Part shown: in pieces, positions 1 through 6,200 of the stretch
Position numbering within the stretch: position 1 is the first letter of the stretch
Layout of the letters: the number at the start of each line of letters is the position of its first letter
From: CAYGKP01 sp964350605
GTDB lineage: Bacteria; Bacteroidota; Bacteroidia; Cytophagales; JAAEPT01
Assembly (NCBI GenBank): GCA_964350605.1
Contig: CAYGKP010000020.1
Location: forward strand, 1-19,958
DNA length: 19,958 bases
Direction: 5' to 3'
The notes under the pieces: generated by a model
The model's database searches: none
What the model was told of the DNA's origin: nothing
What the model saw: only the letters and a program-made list of their open reading frames with translations
Translations under genes and position numbers: made by a program

Positions 1-168
1 GATGTAGTCGGGGGTGACGAAGTCGGGTTCGCCGACCGATAGGCTGATGACGTCCACGCCGCTTTGGGCGAGTTCGCGGGCCTTTTGAGTCATGGCCAAA
101 GTGGCCGATTCGGCCATGGATTCAACGCGCTGCGAGGCGCGGGGGGCCGAGGTTAGGGTAGCGCTCAT
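1..168 (-). CDS. Class I/II pyridoxal-phosphate aminotransferase (aspartate aminotransferase-like), N-terminal part
   Basis: Only the first 56 codons are in the window; the gene runs off the left edge. The translation begins MSATLTSAPRASQRVESMAE and continues through an ATLAMTQKARELAQSG helix to the strand VISLSVGEPDF (about residues 41-51). The S-x-G-E-P-D-F block is the N-terminal substrate-arm signature of fold-type I aspartate/aromatic aminotransferases. These transfer an amino group between aspartate (or a related amino acid) and 2-oxoglutarate in the cytoplasm. The PLP lysine lies outside the window, so substrate preference cannot be read. A promoter with both boxes lies 25-55 nt upstream, so the gene is probably transcribed separately from recR, which ends 63 nt before it on the same strand. 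The family call is secure; exact specificity is not. Confidence 0.88.
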   Translation of the reverse strand, partial: MSATLTSAPRASQRVESMAESATLAMTQKARELAQSGVDVISLSVGEPDFVTPDYI

Positions 169-192
169 GTGCTGGATAATGGTAGCGGGGGG

Positions 193-223
193 CAAAGGTA
201 CGGACTGCGGAACCTTCGACCAA
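193..223 (-). promoter_or_regulatory. Bacteroidota-type promoter for the aminotransferase gene
   Basis: On the minus strand a TTG (221-223) stands 20 nt before TACCTTTG (193-200). This matches the -33 TTG / -7 TAnnTTTG layout of the Bacteroidota housekeeping sigma factor exactly in the -7 box and within the known spacing range. The start codon at 168 lies 24 nt beyond the -7 box, giving a short leader. It is the only promoter in the window where I can see both elements. Confidence 0.65.
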
Positions 224-231
224 TTGAAAGG

Positions 232-840
232 CTAGCTGCCGTTCATCTGTGTTCGAGACAGAATCGAACGACCAAGGGAAATCTCGTCGGCGTACTCCAA
301 GTGGCCGCCCACGGGAACGCCTCGTGAGATGGTGCTGATCCGAACGCTGCAATCGGCGAGGCGTTTTTGCAGGTAGTAAGCCGTGGTGTCGCCCTCCATG
401 GTGGGGCTGAGGGCCAAGATGATCTCGGTCACCTCTGGCTGTTGGGCCCGGGCCACCAGGGTGTCGATTTTCAACTGATCGGGGCCGATGCCATCCATCG
501 GCTGGATCAGGCCGCCTAGGACGTGATAGCGGCCTGTGTACTGCCCGGTGTTCTCGAAGGCCAACACCTCGCGGGTATCCTCCACAACGCAGATGGTCGC
601 GGGGTCGCGGCGGTGCGAGGCACAGATCGTGCAGGTCTCGCCGTCGGAAATGCTGTGGCAGGTGTCGCAGAAGCGAACCTTGTGGCGCAAGTCGCTCAGG
701 GCGCGGGTCAGCGAATCGGTCAATTCGGGGTCCGATTTCAGAAGGTGCAGCACCAGCCGAAGGGCTGTGCGCTTGCCAATGCCCGGCAGGCGCGAGACCT
801 GCTCGACAGCGGCTTCAACAAGGGGGGAGGGAAATTGCAC
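232..840 (-). CDS. recR: Recombination mediator protein RecR
   Basis: RecR works with RecO and RecF to load RecA on SSB-coated single-stranded DNA at gaps in the cytoplasm. The 202-residue product has all family parts in order: a helix-hairpin-helix with LPGIGKRTALRL (18-29), a four-cysteine zinc finger (C58, C61, C70, C73), and a Toprim domain starting at about residue 82 (ICVVEDTREV) and continuing through the YHVLGG and GDTTAYYL stretches. I chose the GTG at 840 because it gives VQFPSPLVEAAVEQ, which matches the usual RecR N-terminus (MNFPSxLLExAVxxx) and the usual length of about 200. The reading frame stays open much further upstream, but that part is antisense to nothing recognisable and overlaps clpS in another frame. 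It lies 17 nt downstream of clpS, so the two are probably co-transcribed. Confidence 0.95.
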   Translation of the reverse strand: MQFPSPLVEAAVEQVSRLPGIGKRTALRLVLHLLKSDPELTDSLTRALSDLRHKVRFCDTCHSISDGETCTICASHRRDPATICVVEDTREVLAFENTGQYTGRYHVLGGLIQPMDGIGPDQLKIDTLVARAQQPEVTEIILALSPTMEGDTTAYYLQKRLADCSVRISTISRGVPVGGHLEYADEISLGRSILSRTQMNGS

Positions 841-857
841 CGAGGGGAGCGGGGGCG

Positions 858-1139
858 CTAGTTGAGCACCTCGGCGTTGATCCCGCGGTCCAAAATGGCA
901 CGGCACATGGCCGACAATTCGTTCTCCGATCCTTTTTTGACCGCGCAACGGCCTTTGAAATGGATGATCCAGGTGCACTGCTCGGCCTGTTCGGGCGAGT
1001 GGCTGCAGATCTCGACCAGCGTATTGATTACGTGGTCGAAGGTGTTGTGGTCGTCGTTGTAAACGATCAGGTCGCTGGGGTCGGCGACCAATACTTCGAG
1101 CTCGACAAGCTCTTGGGTTTCTGTCTGTGGGAACGGCAT
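858..1139 (-). CDS. clpS: ATP-dependent Clp protease adaptor ClpS
   Basis: ClpS binds the N-domain of ClpA/ClpC-type unfoldases and delivers N-degron substrates to ClpP. The 93-residue product has a flexible acidic N-terminal tail (about 1-20). It is followed by the core, beginning LIVYNDDHNTFDHVINTL; the NDDxNTFxxV block is the family hallmark and includes the residues lining the N-degron pocket. The later HFKGRCAVKKGS stretch matches the usual HxxGxAxVxxG segment with CAV in place of the more common small residues. The size is normal for a Bacteroidota ClpS. The gene precedes recR on the same strand with a 17-nt gap. The 89-base spacer to the divergent symporter gene has no exact TAnnTTTG box; TGAATTTG (1198-1205, minus) is one mismatch away. 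Confidence 0.95.
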   Translation of the reverse strand: MPFPQTETQELVELEVLVADPSDLIVYNDDHNTFDHVINTLVEICSHSPEQAEQCTWIIHFKGRCAVKKGSENELSAMCRAILDRGINAEVLN

Positions 1140-1228
1140 GGCAACAGTGCTCCAGGACTAACGGTTGGCCGTCAGGGCCAATAGCCACTAATTTACCAAA
1201 TTCACAGCCAAAGGGGAAGCCCCACACG

Positions 1229-2707
1229 ATGCCTGCACTGAATTTCTTACTCCTGGTTGGGGGCTACTTCGCCCTTTTGGTCGGCATTGGCTGGCTGGTT
1301 GGCCGCGGAGGCGGCAATGCGGCCTTTTTTCAGGGGGAACGGCGTTCGCCCTGGCCACTGGTCGCCTATGGGATGATTGGGGCCAGTTTGTCGGGGGTGA
1401 CCTTCCTTTCGGTGCCCGGCGACGTGGGAACCGCAGGGTTCACCTACTTCCAGATTTGCTTGGGCTACATCGTTGGCTACGTGACAATTGCCTTTGTGCT
1501 GTTGCCCTTGTACTACCGCTTGAACCTGGTTTCAATCTACGGGTATCTGGAACAACGCTTCGGGATTTGGGCCTACAAAACAGGAGCCGTTTGCTTCCTT
1601 GTCTCGCGGACGATTGGGGCAGCGTTTCGTTTGTTTCTGGTGGCCTTGGTGTTTGACCAAGTGGCCAAGCTTGGCGGCTGGTCCTTACCGTTTTGGGCCT
1701 TCGGGCTGGTCACCATCGCGCTGATTTGGATCTACACCTTCAAGGGCGGCATCAAGACGGTGGTGTGGACCGACACGCTGCAGACCACCTTCATGCTGCT
1801 GGCCGTCGGCCTCACCATCGGGGCCATCCTGGGCGACATGAATTGGAGCCTGGGCAAGGCCGAAGGGTTGATGGAATCGGCGGGCCTGACCAAGATGTTC
1901 GTCGGCGACGGGGCCGCGCCGAATGCCTTTTGGAAGCACTTCCTGTCGGGGGCGTTCATTACCCTTGTGATGACAGGCCTGGATCAGGACATGATGCAGA
2001 AGAACCTGACGGTAAAAACTCTGAAAGGTGCCCAGACCAACATGATGGTTTTCGCAGGCGTGCTGCTGATTGTCAACCTGGCGTTCCTGTTTCTGGGTGG
2101 CTTGCTGCACCTGTACGCCGCGGAAAAAGGCGTGGCGATCCCTGAGCGCAGCGACGCGCTCTATCCGATGTTGGCGCTGAATGGCGACTTGTTGGGCGGG
2201 GGGATGATTCCCTACATCTTCCTGATCGGCGTGATCGCGGCGGCCTATTCCAGCGCCGACTCCGCCTTGACAGCCCTCACCACTTCCTTTTGCGTCGACT
2301 TCCTGGGGGCGGCGAATCGGGGCGAAGCGTTTCCCCGTGCCTTGCGCTACCGCGTCCACGTTGGGTTCTCGTTGCTCTTGCTGGTGGTGATGATCGTCTT
2401 CCATGCGCTGGCCGACCGCTCAGTGATCGACGCCCTGTTCCGCGCGGCGAGCTATACCTACGGACCCTTGCTTGGCCTCTTCGCCTTTGGCCTGATCACC
2501 AAGAAAAAACCCGTGGATTCCTGGGCCATTCCGGCGGTGTGTCTGGCCGCGCCGCTCGTTTGCTACTTGCTCAATAGCTACTCGAACGAGCTGCTGGGGG
2601 GCTACAACTTCGGCTACGAATTACTCGTGCTGAATGGCCTGCTGGTGTTCGTGGGCCTTGCGCTCCTACCGAAGTCCTCTCAATTCCCGCAGAGGAATCC
2701 AGAGTAG
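1229..2707 (+). CDS. Sodium:solute symporter (SSS / SLC5 family)
   Basis: This inner-membrane secondary transporter couples solute uptake to the sodium gradient through the LeuT fold. The 492-residue protein is hydrophobic nearly throughout, with about 13 predicted membrane segments. Family landmarks are GASLSGVTFLSVPG (51-64) in the unwound first core helix, the highly conserved VVWTDTLQT (178-186), and SSADSALTALTTS (341-353), whose serines and threonines correspond to the sodium (Na2) site. The ATG at 1229 gives an N-terminus entering the first membrane helix at once; longer in-frame readings upstream look non-coding. The solute cannot be told from sequence; Bacteroidota members of this subgroup are mostly uncharacterised. 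Its last 42 bases overlap the 3' end of the convergent alkyltransferase-like gene. Confidence 0.93.
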   Translation: MPALNFLLLVGGYFALLVGIGWLVGRGGGNAAFFQGERRSPWPLVAYGMIGASLSGVTFLSVPGDVGTAGFTYFQICLGYIVGYVTIAFVLLPLYYRLNLVSIYGYLEQRFGIWAYKTGAVCFLVSRTIGAAFRLFLVALVFDQVAKLGGWSLPFWAFGLVTIALIWIYTFKGGIKTVVWTDTLQTTFMLLAVGLTIGAILGDMNWSLGKAEGLMESAGLTKMFVGDGAAPNAFWKHFLSGAFITLVMTGLDQDMMQKNLTVKTLKGAQTNMMVFAGVLLIVNLAFLFLGGLLHLYAAEKGVAIPERSDALYPMLALNGDLLGGGMIPYIFLIGVIAAAYSSADSALTALTTSFCVDFLGAANRGEAFPRALRYRVHVGFSLLLLVVMIVFHALADRSVIDALFRAASYTYGPLLGLFAFGLITKKKPVDSWAIPAVCLAAPLVCYLLNSYSNELLGGYNFGYELLVLNGLLVFVGLALLPKSSQFPQRNPE

Positions 2708-3016
2708 CTTCTCGAACTCTTGCACCTGATCGTCGATCACTTGGATGCCCTCGGCTTCCAGGAGTTCCTGCATGGCCGTCGGATGGCCGAAGTGGGCCTT
2801 GCCCGTTAACAACCCTTGTCGATTGACCACCCGGTGCGCGGGCACGTCGGGTCGCCCGTGCGAGGCGTTCATGGCCCAACCCACCATGCGTGCGCTGCTC
2901 TTGAGGCCCAGGTATTCGCCGATGTGGCCGTACGTGGTCACCCGCCCGCGCGGAACCAAGGAGGCCACGCGAAAGACCTCCTCAAAAAAATCGCGTTGAC
3001 TCAGGCCGTAGGGCAT
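2666..3016 (-). CDS. Alkyltransferase-like protein (MGMT family without the acceptor cysteine)
   Basis: The 116-residue product is the DNA-binding domain of the O6-alkylguanine-DNA alkyltransferase family. It has VPRGRVTTYG (21-30) and the helix-turn-helix with ARMVGWAMN (42-50). The active-site motif reads PAHRVV (59-64) where true alkyltransferases have PCHRVV, so C60 is alanine and the protein cannot accept an alkyl group. Proteins of this type (ATL) are known to bind and flip O6-alkylguanine and hand the lesion to nucleotide excision repair; that role here is inferred from the family. The gene starts 11 nt after the 50-residue membrane protein gene and is the last of a three-gene string led by the GH9 enzyme. 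Its 3' end overlaps the convergent symporter gene by 42 bases. Confidence 0.9.
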   Translation of the reverse strand: MPYGLSQRDFFEEVFRVASLVPRGRVTTYGHIGEYLGLKSSARMVGWAMNASHGRPDVPAHRVVNRQGLLTGKAHFGHPTAMQELLEAEGIQVIDDQVQEFEKLLWIPLRELRGLR

Positions 3017-3027
3017 CGCTGTGGCCC

Positions 3028-3180
3028 TTAGTCCACTTTGTATTTCTGGACTTGCTCGCCCGCTTTGTCCCAGGGGGGCGAGGTGCGGCGCATGAAATCC
3101 CAGGCGAACACCAGCATGGCCGCCAAAAACGCGAAGAACACGATCTTGAAGATCAGCCTATTTCTGGCGCTTTTGTTCAT
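3028..3180 (-). CDS. Small single-pass membrane protein, 50 residues
   Basis: A short open frame reads MNKSARNRLIFKIVFFAFLA and ends with EQVQKYKVD. It has a basic N-terminus, one hydrophobic helix (about 10-27, FKIVFFAFLAAMLVFAWD) and a polar tail containing RRTSPPWDKA, typical of an N-in single-span protein. The ATG overlaps the end of the GH9 gene by 23 bases and the stop lies 11 nt before the alkyltransferase-like gene, which favours translation as the middle gene of an operon. I do not recognise a named family, though short Bacteroidota proteins with a similar TSPPW-type ending feel familiar. The function is unknown. Its support is tight packing, a sensible membrane topology and no other coding use of the bases. 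Confidence 0.72.
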   Translation of the reverse strand: MNKSARNRLIFKIVFFAFLAAMLVFAWDFMRRTSPPWDKAGEQVQKYKVD

Positions 3181-4882
3181 GATAGGTTTCCATCAGGGTG
3201 AGTAACATGATGCCATCCGCCAGGCCGACTATGGTGGTTTCCATGCACTGAAAGTCGTGCGCGTGGTCGAAGAACACCACCGCGTCGGTGTTGAACAAGT
3301 GATCCGCATGGGTCACGGGGATGTTGAAGTACTTGTCCAGGTTGTCGTGGGTAGGACGGTCGCCGGGGCCTTCGGCAATGCCGCCGGCGGGGTTCAGGTA
3401 GTCCTTGATGCGGTAGACCTGTGAGTAGATGCGGTAGACACTCCCGGGAATCTGGGGGCTGGAAATCATCGCCTTACCCCAGGGGTTGCGGCCCATGGTA
3501 TAGTCCAGCACGTCGTAGCCCATGGACGAGAACTTGTCCTTCTGTTGTAGGCTGTAGAGCATCGCGCTGTTGGCCACCCCGAAGGCGCTGTAAAGCGTGG
3601 CCCAGGTGTACTTGTGGGGGAAGCCCCAGACGTTGCCCGGGTCGTTGGCGATGGCTTGGAAGTCATAGAGATCTTCCATGAACGGCGTGGTGGGGGCGCT
3701 GTTTTCTTCCATCACGCGTAGGTGCGAGATCATGTTGAAGACCGCCCAGGAATACCAATAGCCCTTGCCCGCTTCCGCGGCGTAGGTCTTCGCTTCGTTC
3801 AGGTAGCGCTTCTCGCCCGTCAATTTGTAAAGCTCGATGGCGGCCAGTTCCATGTTGTCGGCTCCCTTCTCGTCCTTGTAAAAGACTTCCCAACCCGCAC
3901 CATACCATGCGATCGAGGTCGCTTTCTCGCGGGCCGTTTCGTAGATCTGGATGGCCATCTGGCGGTAGCGCATCGCGAGGCTGTCTTGGCCTAATTCTTC
4001 AAAGACATCAGCTCCCAAGGCCAGGGCGGCTGCCGTGGAACCCATTTGGGTGGGCGAGAAGGCTGCGTAGGCTTTGCGCAGGCCGTCCAGTTTGTCGTCT
4101 TCAGGCATGCGTTCGCCTTCTCGGTGGTCGGTCTCGTCGGCCACTTGAATGATGAAGGTGTTCTGGTCGGGCATGCAGCGCATCAGAAAGTCGAGGCCCC
4201 ACTGGGCTTCGTCCAGGATGGTGGGCAGGCCGCTCTCGGCGGTACCCAGGTCCTTGAACAGGGCCGGGTTGGTTTGATAGGCCCGGAGTAGGAAGTAGGC
4301 CGTGTAGCTTATGGTCAGGGTGAATTTGATGTAGTCGCCCGCATCGTGCCAGCCGCCCGCTACGCCTTCGTACCGCGTAGTGGCTTCCCAGTTGCCGTTG
4401 TTCCATGTTGACAAGGGGCACCGCCCATCGCCGCCGTGGCAGAAGCCGTGGTCGCGCGCGTCGTGCGAACCGCAGCGTTGCTGGCGGAGATAGCCAATCA
4501 CCTCGCCGATCACCTCGCGGTACGGCTCTTTGTCGATGCGAATCGTAACGGGCATCATGTTCCCCACGTAGAGTTGGTAGCGGCCTTCGGTTTCCAGCTT
4601 GCTGAGGTCCAGCTCGTGGTGGGCTTTGAAGGGCGTATGCTGGCTGGCCCCGGATTTGCTACGTCCCAAGGCACCGTCCATGACTACTTTCCCTTCCACA
4701 TCCTCGACCCGCCAGGCCAGTCCGCGAAAATCATCCTTCAGTCCACAGACCCAGACTTTTTTGGGGGCCTCGGGGAAATACCCCCCGCGGTTGTATCGAA
4801 TTTCAGGTACTTGTGAGAACGAAGGGACAGACAATGCGGTGATTGTCAGGGCCAAAACGAGAACAGAGAGAATGGAACGCAT
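3158..4882 (-). CDS. Secreted glycoside hydrolase family 9 enzyme with N-terminal CelD_N Ig-like domain
   Basis: GH9 enzymes are inverting glycosidases, mostly endo-beta-1,4-glucanases; some related forms act on chitosan oligosaccharides. The 574-residue product has a signal peptide (1-22), an Ig-like CelD_N domain (about 25-115) and an (alpha/alpha)6 catalytic barrel. GGWHDAGDYIKF (176-187) holds the paired catalytic-base aspartates D180 and D183, and YTMGRNPWG later in the protein matches the conserved G-x-N-P block. The C-terminal region that normally carries the acid in an NEVAIDxNA-type sequence reads differently (TDAVVFFDHAHDFQCMETT, 532-550), so the acid could be E548 or is not obvious. 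There is no sorting domain or carbohydrate-binding module and no neighbouring polysaccharide genes. The start codon overlaps that of the divergent thioredoxin-like gene within CATG (4880-4883). Confidence 0.9.
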   Translation of the reverse strand: MRSILSVLVLALTITALSVPSFSQVPEIRYNRGGYFPEAPKKVWVCGLKDDFRGLAWRVEDVEGKVVMDGALGRSKSGASQHTPFKAHHELDLSKLETEGRYQLYVGNMMPVTIRIDKEPYREVIGEVIGYLRQQRCGSHDARDHGFCHGGDGRCPLSTWNNGNWEATTRYEGVAGGWHDAGDYIKFTLTISYTAYFLLRAYQTNPALFKDLGTAESGLPTILDEAQWGLDFLMRCMPDQNTFIIQVADETDHREGERMPEDDKLDGLRKAYAAFSPTQMGSTAAALALGADVFEELGQDSLAMRYRQMAIQIYETAREKATSIAWYGAGWEVFYKDEKGADNMELAAIELYKLTGEKRYLNEAKTYAAEAGKGYWYSWAVFNMISHLRVMEENSAPTTPFMEDLYDFQAIANDPGNVWGFPHKYTWATLYSAFGVANSAMLYSLQQKDKFSSMGYDVLDYTMGRNPWGKAMISSPQIPGSVYRIYSQVYRIKDYLNPAGGIAEGPGDRPTHDNLDKYFNIPVTHADHLFNTDAVVFFDHAHDFQCMETTIVGLADGIMLLTLMETYHEQKRQK

Positions 4883-6077
4883 GGGACAAAAGTACAAAAC
4901 TAACTCCCGCGCCTTCGTATTGTTGTTGGCACTCCTGCTGGCGACGCTTCCCCTGGGTGCGCAAGGCCTGGACTTCAAGAAGATGGAGTTGGGGGAGGCC
5001 CTCGACTTGGCCAAAACAGAGAACAAGCTGGTGCTACTCGATGCCTATGCGTCTTGGTGCGGGCCCTGCAAATGGATGGATAAGGAGGTTTTCCCGGTTG
5101 ATACCATTGGAAAAGCCTTGGGGCCGCATTTTGTCCCCCTGCGCATCGACACCGAAAAGAGGGCAGGCCGCCCGGTGGGCGAAAAGTATGGCGTGGTCGC
5201 CTATCCCACCCTTCTAATCATCGCGCCGGACGGGCGGTTGGTCCACAAGCGCGTGGGGGCCTTGGAGGTGCACGAACTGTTGGAGTTTGGTGAGGAGGCC
5301 CGCGATTCCACCCGCTGGCTCTCGACACTTTCTCGGCGGTACGCCGCTGGCGAGCGCGACCCAGCCTTCTTGCTCACGTACTTCCGCACCAGGTACCGAG
5401 CGGGCGAGCCCGTTGAGGCGGAAGTCGAGCGCTATCTGAGTAGCACCCCGGACATCGAGGCACTGGACAGTCTACATTTCTACCTGTTGGAAGAGTTTGT
5501 CTGGGACCCCTTGGCGCGCAGCTTCTATCGGTTGGTCGATCAACATGCGGTCTATGCCCGGGTGGTCGATTCGGCCCGTGTGCATCAAAAAATCATCAAC
5601 ACCCACCTCTCGGGCTTCCAGGGCGCGGTGCAACGGGGTGACATGGCCGGGGCCTTTAACATCAAGACTCAGGCAACACTGTTGCCCTTGCCATATGCCC
5701 GCTCGCTCTTGACCCAGCTCGACATGATCGACTACGAACTGCGAGCCGACTGGGGCCAGTATGCCGATGCGGTCGACCGCTATTTGGAGCAGACTCAGCT
5801 TCCGGCTTGGCAGGTGCTCAACGAAGCCTCCTACATCATCCAGCAAAGCGCGCGCGATCCGCGCCTGTCGCAAAAAGCTGCCTTGTGGTCCGAGAAAGCC
5901 GTGGGCCTGAGCGAAAACACCTTTACCTGTGACACCTACGCCTGGGCGCTCTACGCGATTGGCAACAACGAAGGGGCCCGTGTCTATGCGGAAAAGGCCA
6001 TTGCCTACGGCAAGACCATTGGCGAGGACGTTTCCTCGAGCGAGGAGTTGCTCCTTCGGCTGCGCTCGGTGCGCTAG
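4881..6077 (+). CDS. Secreted thioredoxin-fold protein with long helical C-terminal domain
   Basis: The 398-residue product has an N-terminal hydrophobic export signal (about 11-27, ending near LGAQG). A thioredoxin domain follows, with strand KLVLLDAYASWCGPCKWMDK; the active site is C60-G-P-C63 and the cis-proline is P109 in VVAYPTLLII. This predicts a periplasmic or membrane-anchored disulfide reductase or chaperone-like protein of the thioredoxin_7/DUF255-like type. The remaining 250 or so residues are alpha-helical and include repeat-like stretches (EASYIIQQSA, YAWALYAIGNNEGARVYAEKAI) that look like TPR units, probably for protein binding. The ATG at 4881 directly precedes a sensible signal peptide; an in-frame ATG at 4872 is an alternative. 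It overlaps the start codon of the divergent GH9 gene. Partner and target are unknown. Confidence 0.82.
   Translation: MGQKYKTNSRAFVLLLALLLATLPLGAQGLDFKKMELGEALDLAKTENKLVLLDAYASWCGPCKWMDKEVFPVDTIGKALGPHFVPLRIDTEKRAGRPVGEKYGVVAYPTLLIIAPDGRLVHKRVGALEVHELLEFGEEARDSTRWLSTLSRRYAAGERDPAFLLTYFRTRYRAGEPVEAEVERYLSSTPDIEALDSLHFYLLEEFVWDPLARSFYRLVDQHAVYARVVDSARVHQKIINTHLSGFQGAVQRGDMAGAFNIKTQATLLPLPYARSLLTQLDMIDYELRADWGQYADAVDRYLEQTQLPAWQVLNEASYIIQQSARDPRLSQKAALWSEKAVGLSENTFTCDTYAWALYAIGNNEGARVYAEKAIAYGKTIGEDVSSSEELLLRLRSVR
4887..4902 (-). promoter_or_regulatory. Tandem TAnnTTTG -7 boxes for the GH9 operon, inside the divergent gene
   Basis: On the minus strand TAGTTTTG (4895-4902) is directly followed by TACTTTTG (4887-4894). 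Both match TAnnTTTG perfectly. They end 12 and 4 nt before the GH9 ATG. Both lie within codons 3-8 of the divergent thioredoxin-like gene. I see no TTG at a good -33 distance, so activity is likely but unproven, and which box is used is unclear. Confidence 0.5.
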
Positions 6078-6101
6078 GTCGGTGAACCAGCCTTGAGCTT
6101 T

Positions 6102-6122
6102 AGAATTCCTTCATGGAATTCT
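6102..6122. repeat. Perfect 8-bp inverted repeat in the thioredoxin-like/porin spacer
   Basis: AGAATTCC (6102-6109), a 5-base loop TTCAT, and GGAATTCT (6115-6122) form a perfect hairpin 24 nt after the stop of the thioredoxin-like gene. No T-run follows on either strand, so it is not a standard intrinsic terminator. It may be a transcript-end stabiliser or an operator, because it ends 18 nt before the porin -7 box. Confidence 0.6.
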
Positions 6123-6140
6123 CACGGCTTGTTAGCACAA

Positions 6141-6148
6141 TAACTTTG
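6141..6148 (+). promoter_or_regulatory. Probable -7 box of the porin gene
   Basis: TAACTTTG matches TAnnTTTG exactly and lies 52 nt before the porin ATG at 6201, leaving a leader of about 45 nt. At the -33 distance there is TTC (6119-6121, 19-nt spacing) rather than TTG. It is the best promoter candidate in this 123-base spacer. Confidence 0.55.
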
Positions 6149-6200
6149 GCCGGGTAGATTGCCCGCCCTAGGTTGCGCCATCAAACCATTGCCCTCAGAC

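Noticed and set aside
1165..1181. Inverted repeat TTGGCC-GTCAG-GGCCAA between clpS and the symporter gene
   Set aside because: Only 6-bp arms of common GC-rich composition, with no promoter box in place; too weak to list as an operator or terminator.
841..1227. N-terminal extension of recR upstream to 1227
   Set aside because: The frame is open but passes antiparallel-frame through clpS, and the extra residues match no RecR. The GTG at 840 gives the standard N-terminus and length.
4808..4815. TACTTGTG as a possible -7 box for the thioredoxin-like gene inside the GH9 coding region
   Set aside because: One mismatch in the TTTG core and a 14-nt spacing to the nearest TTG; not strong enough to annotate.
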